Origin: Micromonospora marina
Lineage (GTDB): Bacteria > Actinomycetota > Actinomycetes > Mycobacteriales > Micromonosporaceae
Assembly (NCBI RefSeq): GCF_900091565.1
Contig: NZ_FMCV01000004.1
Location: forward strand, 248,001-312,000
Reading direction: 5' to 3'
DNA: 64,000 nt
Positions 62,726-64,000 of this stretch are shown in pieces. A model generated the notes under the pieces. It was not told the DNA's origin, made no database searches, and saw only the letters and a program-made list of their open reading frames with translations. Each line of letters begins with the position of its first letter. The first letter of the stretch is position 1. The position numbers were made by a program, and so were the translations under genes.

Positions 62726-64000
62726 TCAGAAGGGGGCGTCCACCGGCAGGCGGCGGACCTGGGTCAGGTAGGGGTCCAGCTCGCCCACCTCGAAGCGGCA
62801 CGTGCCGATGACGTGCCAGAACTGGCCGCCCGGGTCGCCGTCCAGCTTGTACCGGCCGTCCGGGCTGACCGCCGCCCACCCGTCCGGCAGTCCGATCAGC
62901 GTGGTGCGCATCTGGGCGTGCTCCGGGTCGGCCACGTCCCACAGCCGTACCGTGCCGTCGTCACCGGCGCTCGCGAGCAGGCTGCTGTCCGGACTGAAGT
63001 GCACCGACCAGACGCGGCGGGTGTGCGCGGCCAGGGTGCCGTGCAGCCGGCCGGTGACCGGATCCCAGAGCCGGATCACCAGGTCGTCCCCGGCGGTGGC
63101 GAGCAGGTTGCCGTCCGGGCTGAACGCGCAGGACCAGAGCCGGCCGTCGTGTTCGGTGAGCACCAGCCGCCGCTCGCCGGTGACCGCGTCCCAGACCACC
63201 GCCGTGCCGTCGTTGCCGGCGCTGGCGAGCAGCGTGCCCTCGCTGTTGAAGCCGACCGAGTAGACCCGGTCGGTGTGGTGTTCGAGGGTGAGCCGGCAGG
63301 TGGCGGTGGCGGCGTCCCAGAGGCGTACCGTCTGGTCGTCGCACCCGGTGGCGATGGTCTCGCCGTCGGGGCTGAACGCGACGGTGCGCACACGTCCCCG
63401 GTGCGGGGTGAGCGTGGCGAAGTGCCGGCCGGTACGGCGGTACCACAGGCGAACCGTGTCGTCGTCGTTCGCGGTGGCCAGGGCGTCCCCGTCCGGGCTG
63501 AACGCGACCGCCCAGACATGATCGGTGTCCACGTTGAGTTCGCGCTCGTCGGCGCCGGTGTCGGTGTTCCACAGGTGCACGCCGCCGTCGCCGCTGGGCG
63601 TGGCCACGAGCGGCTCCTCGGGACAGAACACCACCGACAGCAGACGGTCGGCCGGGCTGGCGAGCTGCCGCAGCAGGCGGCCGGTACGCGGCTCCCAGAG
63701 CCGGATCACGCCGTCGTTGCCACAGGCGGCGAGCACCCCGCCGTCGTCGCGGAAGGACAGCGCGGTGACGCGCCGGCCGTGCCCGCGCAGCGTGTGCTGG
63801 AGCTGCCCGGTGCGGACGTCCCACAGCCGGGTGGTGCCGTCGTTGCTGCTCGTCGCCACCTGGTTCTGGTCCGGTCGCCAGGCCACCGGCCAGACCGAGC
63901 CGCGGTGCCGGGTCAGCTCGTGCCGCACCTGCCCGTCGTCGGTGTCCCAGAGCTGGATCGCGCCGTCGCTGGCGGCGGTGGCGAGCAGGCTGCCGTCGCC
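62726..64000 (-). CDS. WD40-repeat protein, C-terminal part
   Basis: At least nine WD40 repeats are visible (HRGSVWPVAWRPDQNQVATS, SNDGTTRLWDVRTGQ, VWAVAFSPDGDALATANDDD, VWSVHFSPDSSLLASAGDDG, among others), with GH and WD signatures. The protein ends with the fixed tail GWAAVSPDGRYKLDGDPGGQ, FWHVIGTCRFEVGELDPYLT and VRRLPVDAPF, which is typical of large WD40 proteins with AAA/STAND, TIR, caspase or kinase N-termini. The N-terminus lies beyond 64000, so the effector domain cannot be named. Confidence 0.85.
   Translation of the reverse strand, partial: GDGSLLATAASDGAIQLWDTDDGQVRHELTRHRGSVWPVAWRPDQNQVATSSNDGTTRLWDVRTGQLQHTLRGHGRRVTALSFRDDGGVLAACGNDGVIRLWEPRTGRLLRQLASPADRLLSVVFCPEEPLVATPSGDGGVHLWNTDTGADERELNVDTDHVWAVAFSPDGDALATANDDDTVRLWYRRTGRHFATLTPHRGRVRTVAFSPDGETIATGCDDQTVRLWDAATATCRLTLEHHTDRVYSVGFNSEGTLLASAGNDGTAVVWDAVTGERRLVLTEHDGRLWSCAFSPDGNLLATAGDDLVIRLWDPVTGRLHGTLAAHTRRVWSVHFSPDSSLLASAGDDGTVRLWDVADPEHAQMRTTLIGLPDGWAAVSPDGRYKLDGDPGGQFWHVIGTCRFEVGELDPYLTQVRRLPVDAPF

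Overview
The window is one stretch of a very GC-rich actinobacterial chromosome. Strong GC bias at third codon positions, frequent GTG starts, ATGA/GTGA overlaps between coupled genes, Tat- and Sec-exported enzymes, many MFS and one-component regulators, an Rpf gene behind a c-di-AMP riboswitch, and secreted GH10 and GH81 glycanases together suggest a Micromonosporaceae member (Micromonospora-like). No rRNA, tRNA, CRISPR array, insertion sequence or biosynthetic cluster was found.

Layout. 1-8.5 kb: partial RNase HI, a broken phosphatase, lycopene cyclase, an exporter, an ECF42-type sigma factor with its DGPF partner, an Ig-like surface protein with a class F sortase, and small housekeeping or stress genes. 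8.5-19.3 kb: transketolase, an exporter, then a membrane Ser/Thr kinase whose two downstream neighbours carry repeated Thr-x-x-hydrophobic motifs, and two Tat-exported enzymes (PHP-like and amidase). 19.4-30.8 kb: penicillin-acylase-like enzyme, LexA-controlled DNA polymerase IV, a two-component system, RraA-like protein, DUF2267 protein, lipid kinase, two related lipoproteins. 30.9-42.2 kb: LAL regulator, TetR and its divergent membrane gene, secreted protease, GH10 xylanase, Sua5-like protein. 42.2-51.5 kb: GH81 glucanase behind a LacI-type operator, second lipid kinase, YbaB, riboswitch-controlled Rpf-LysM protein, F420-type oxidoreductase. 51.5-64 kb: HtpG, a FadR-fatty acid hydroxylase-YhhN operon, SmpB, a UvrA-like ABC protein with a divergent WYL regulator, an ArsR-MFS pair, an acetyltransferase, and the end of a WD40 protein.

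How the parts fit. Regulation is unusually readable. There is an ECF42 promoter before the DGPF-sigma pair, three sigma-B-type promoters (two DUF2267 genes and an MscS-like channel), a LexA box, a FadR-like operator, sugar-type operators at both glycanase promoters, and palindromes in divergent regulator gaps. The FadR-hydroxylase-YhhN operon may handle ether lipids or plasmalogens. The kinase cluster may be a phospho-threonine signalling hub. 

A second theme is breakage. At least six genes are truncated, internally deleted or frameshifted (phosphatase, thioesterase, Na+/H+ antiporter, nucleotidyltransferase, hemerythrin-like tail, DinB), and several others have doubtful ends. This may be real decay, or collapsed and mis-joined sequence at GC-rich sites; raw reads would decide.
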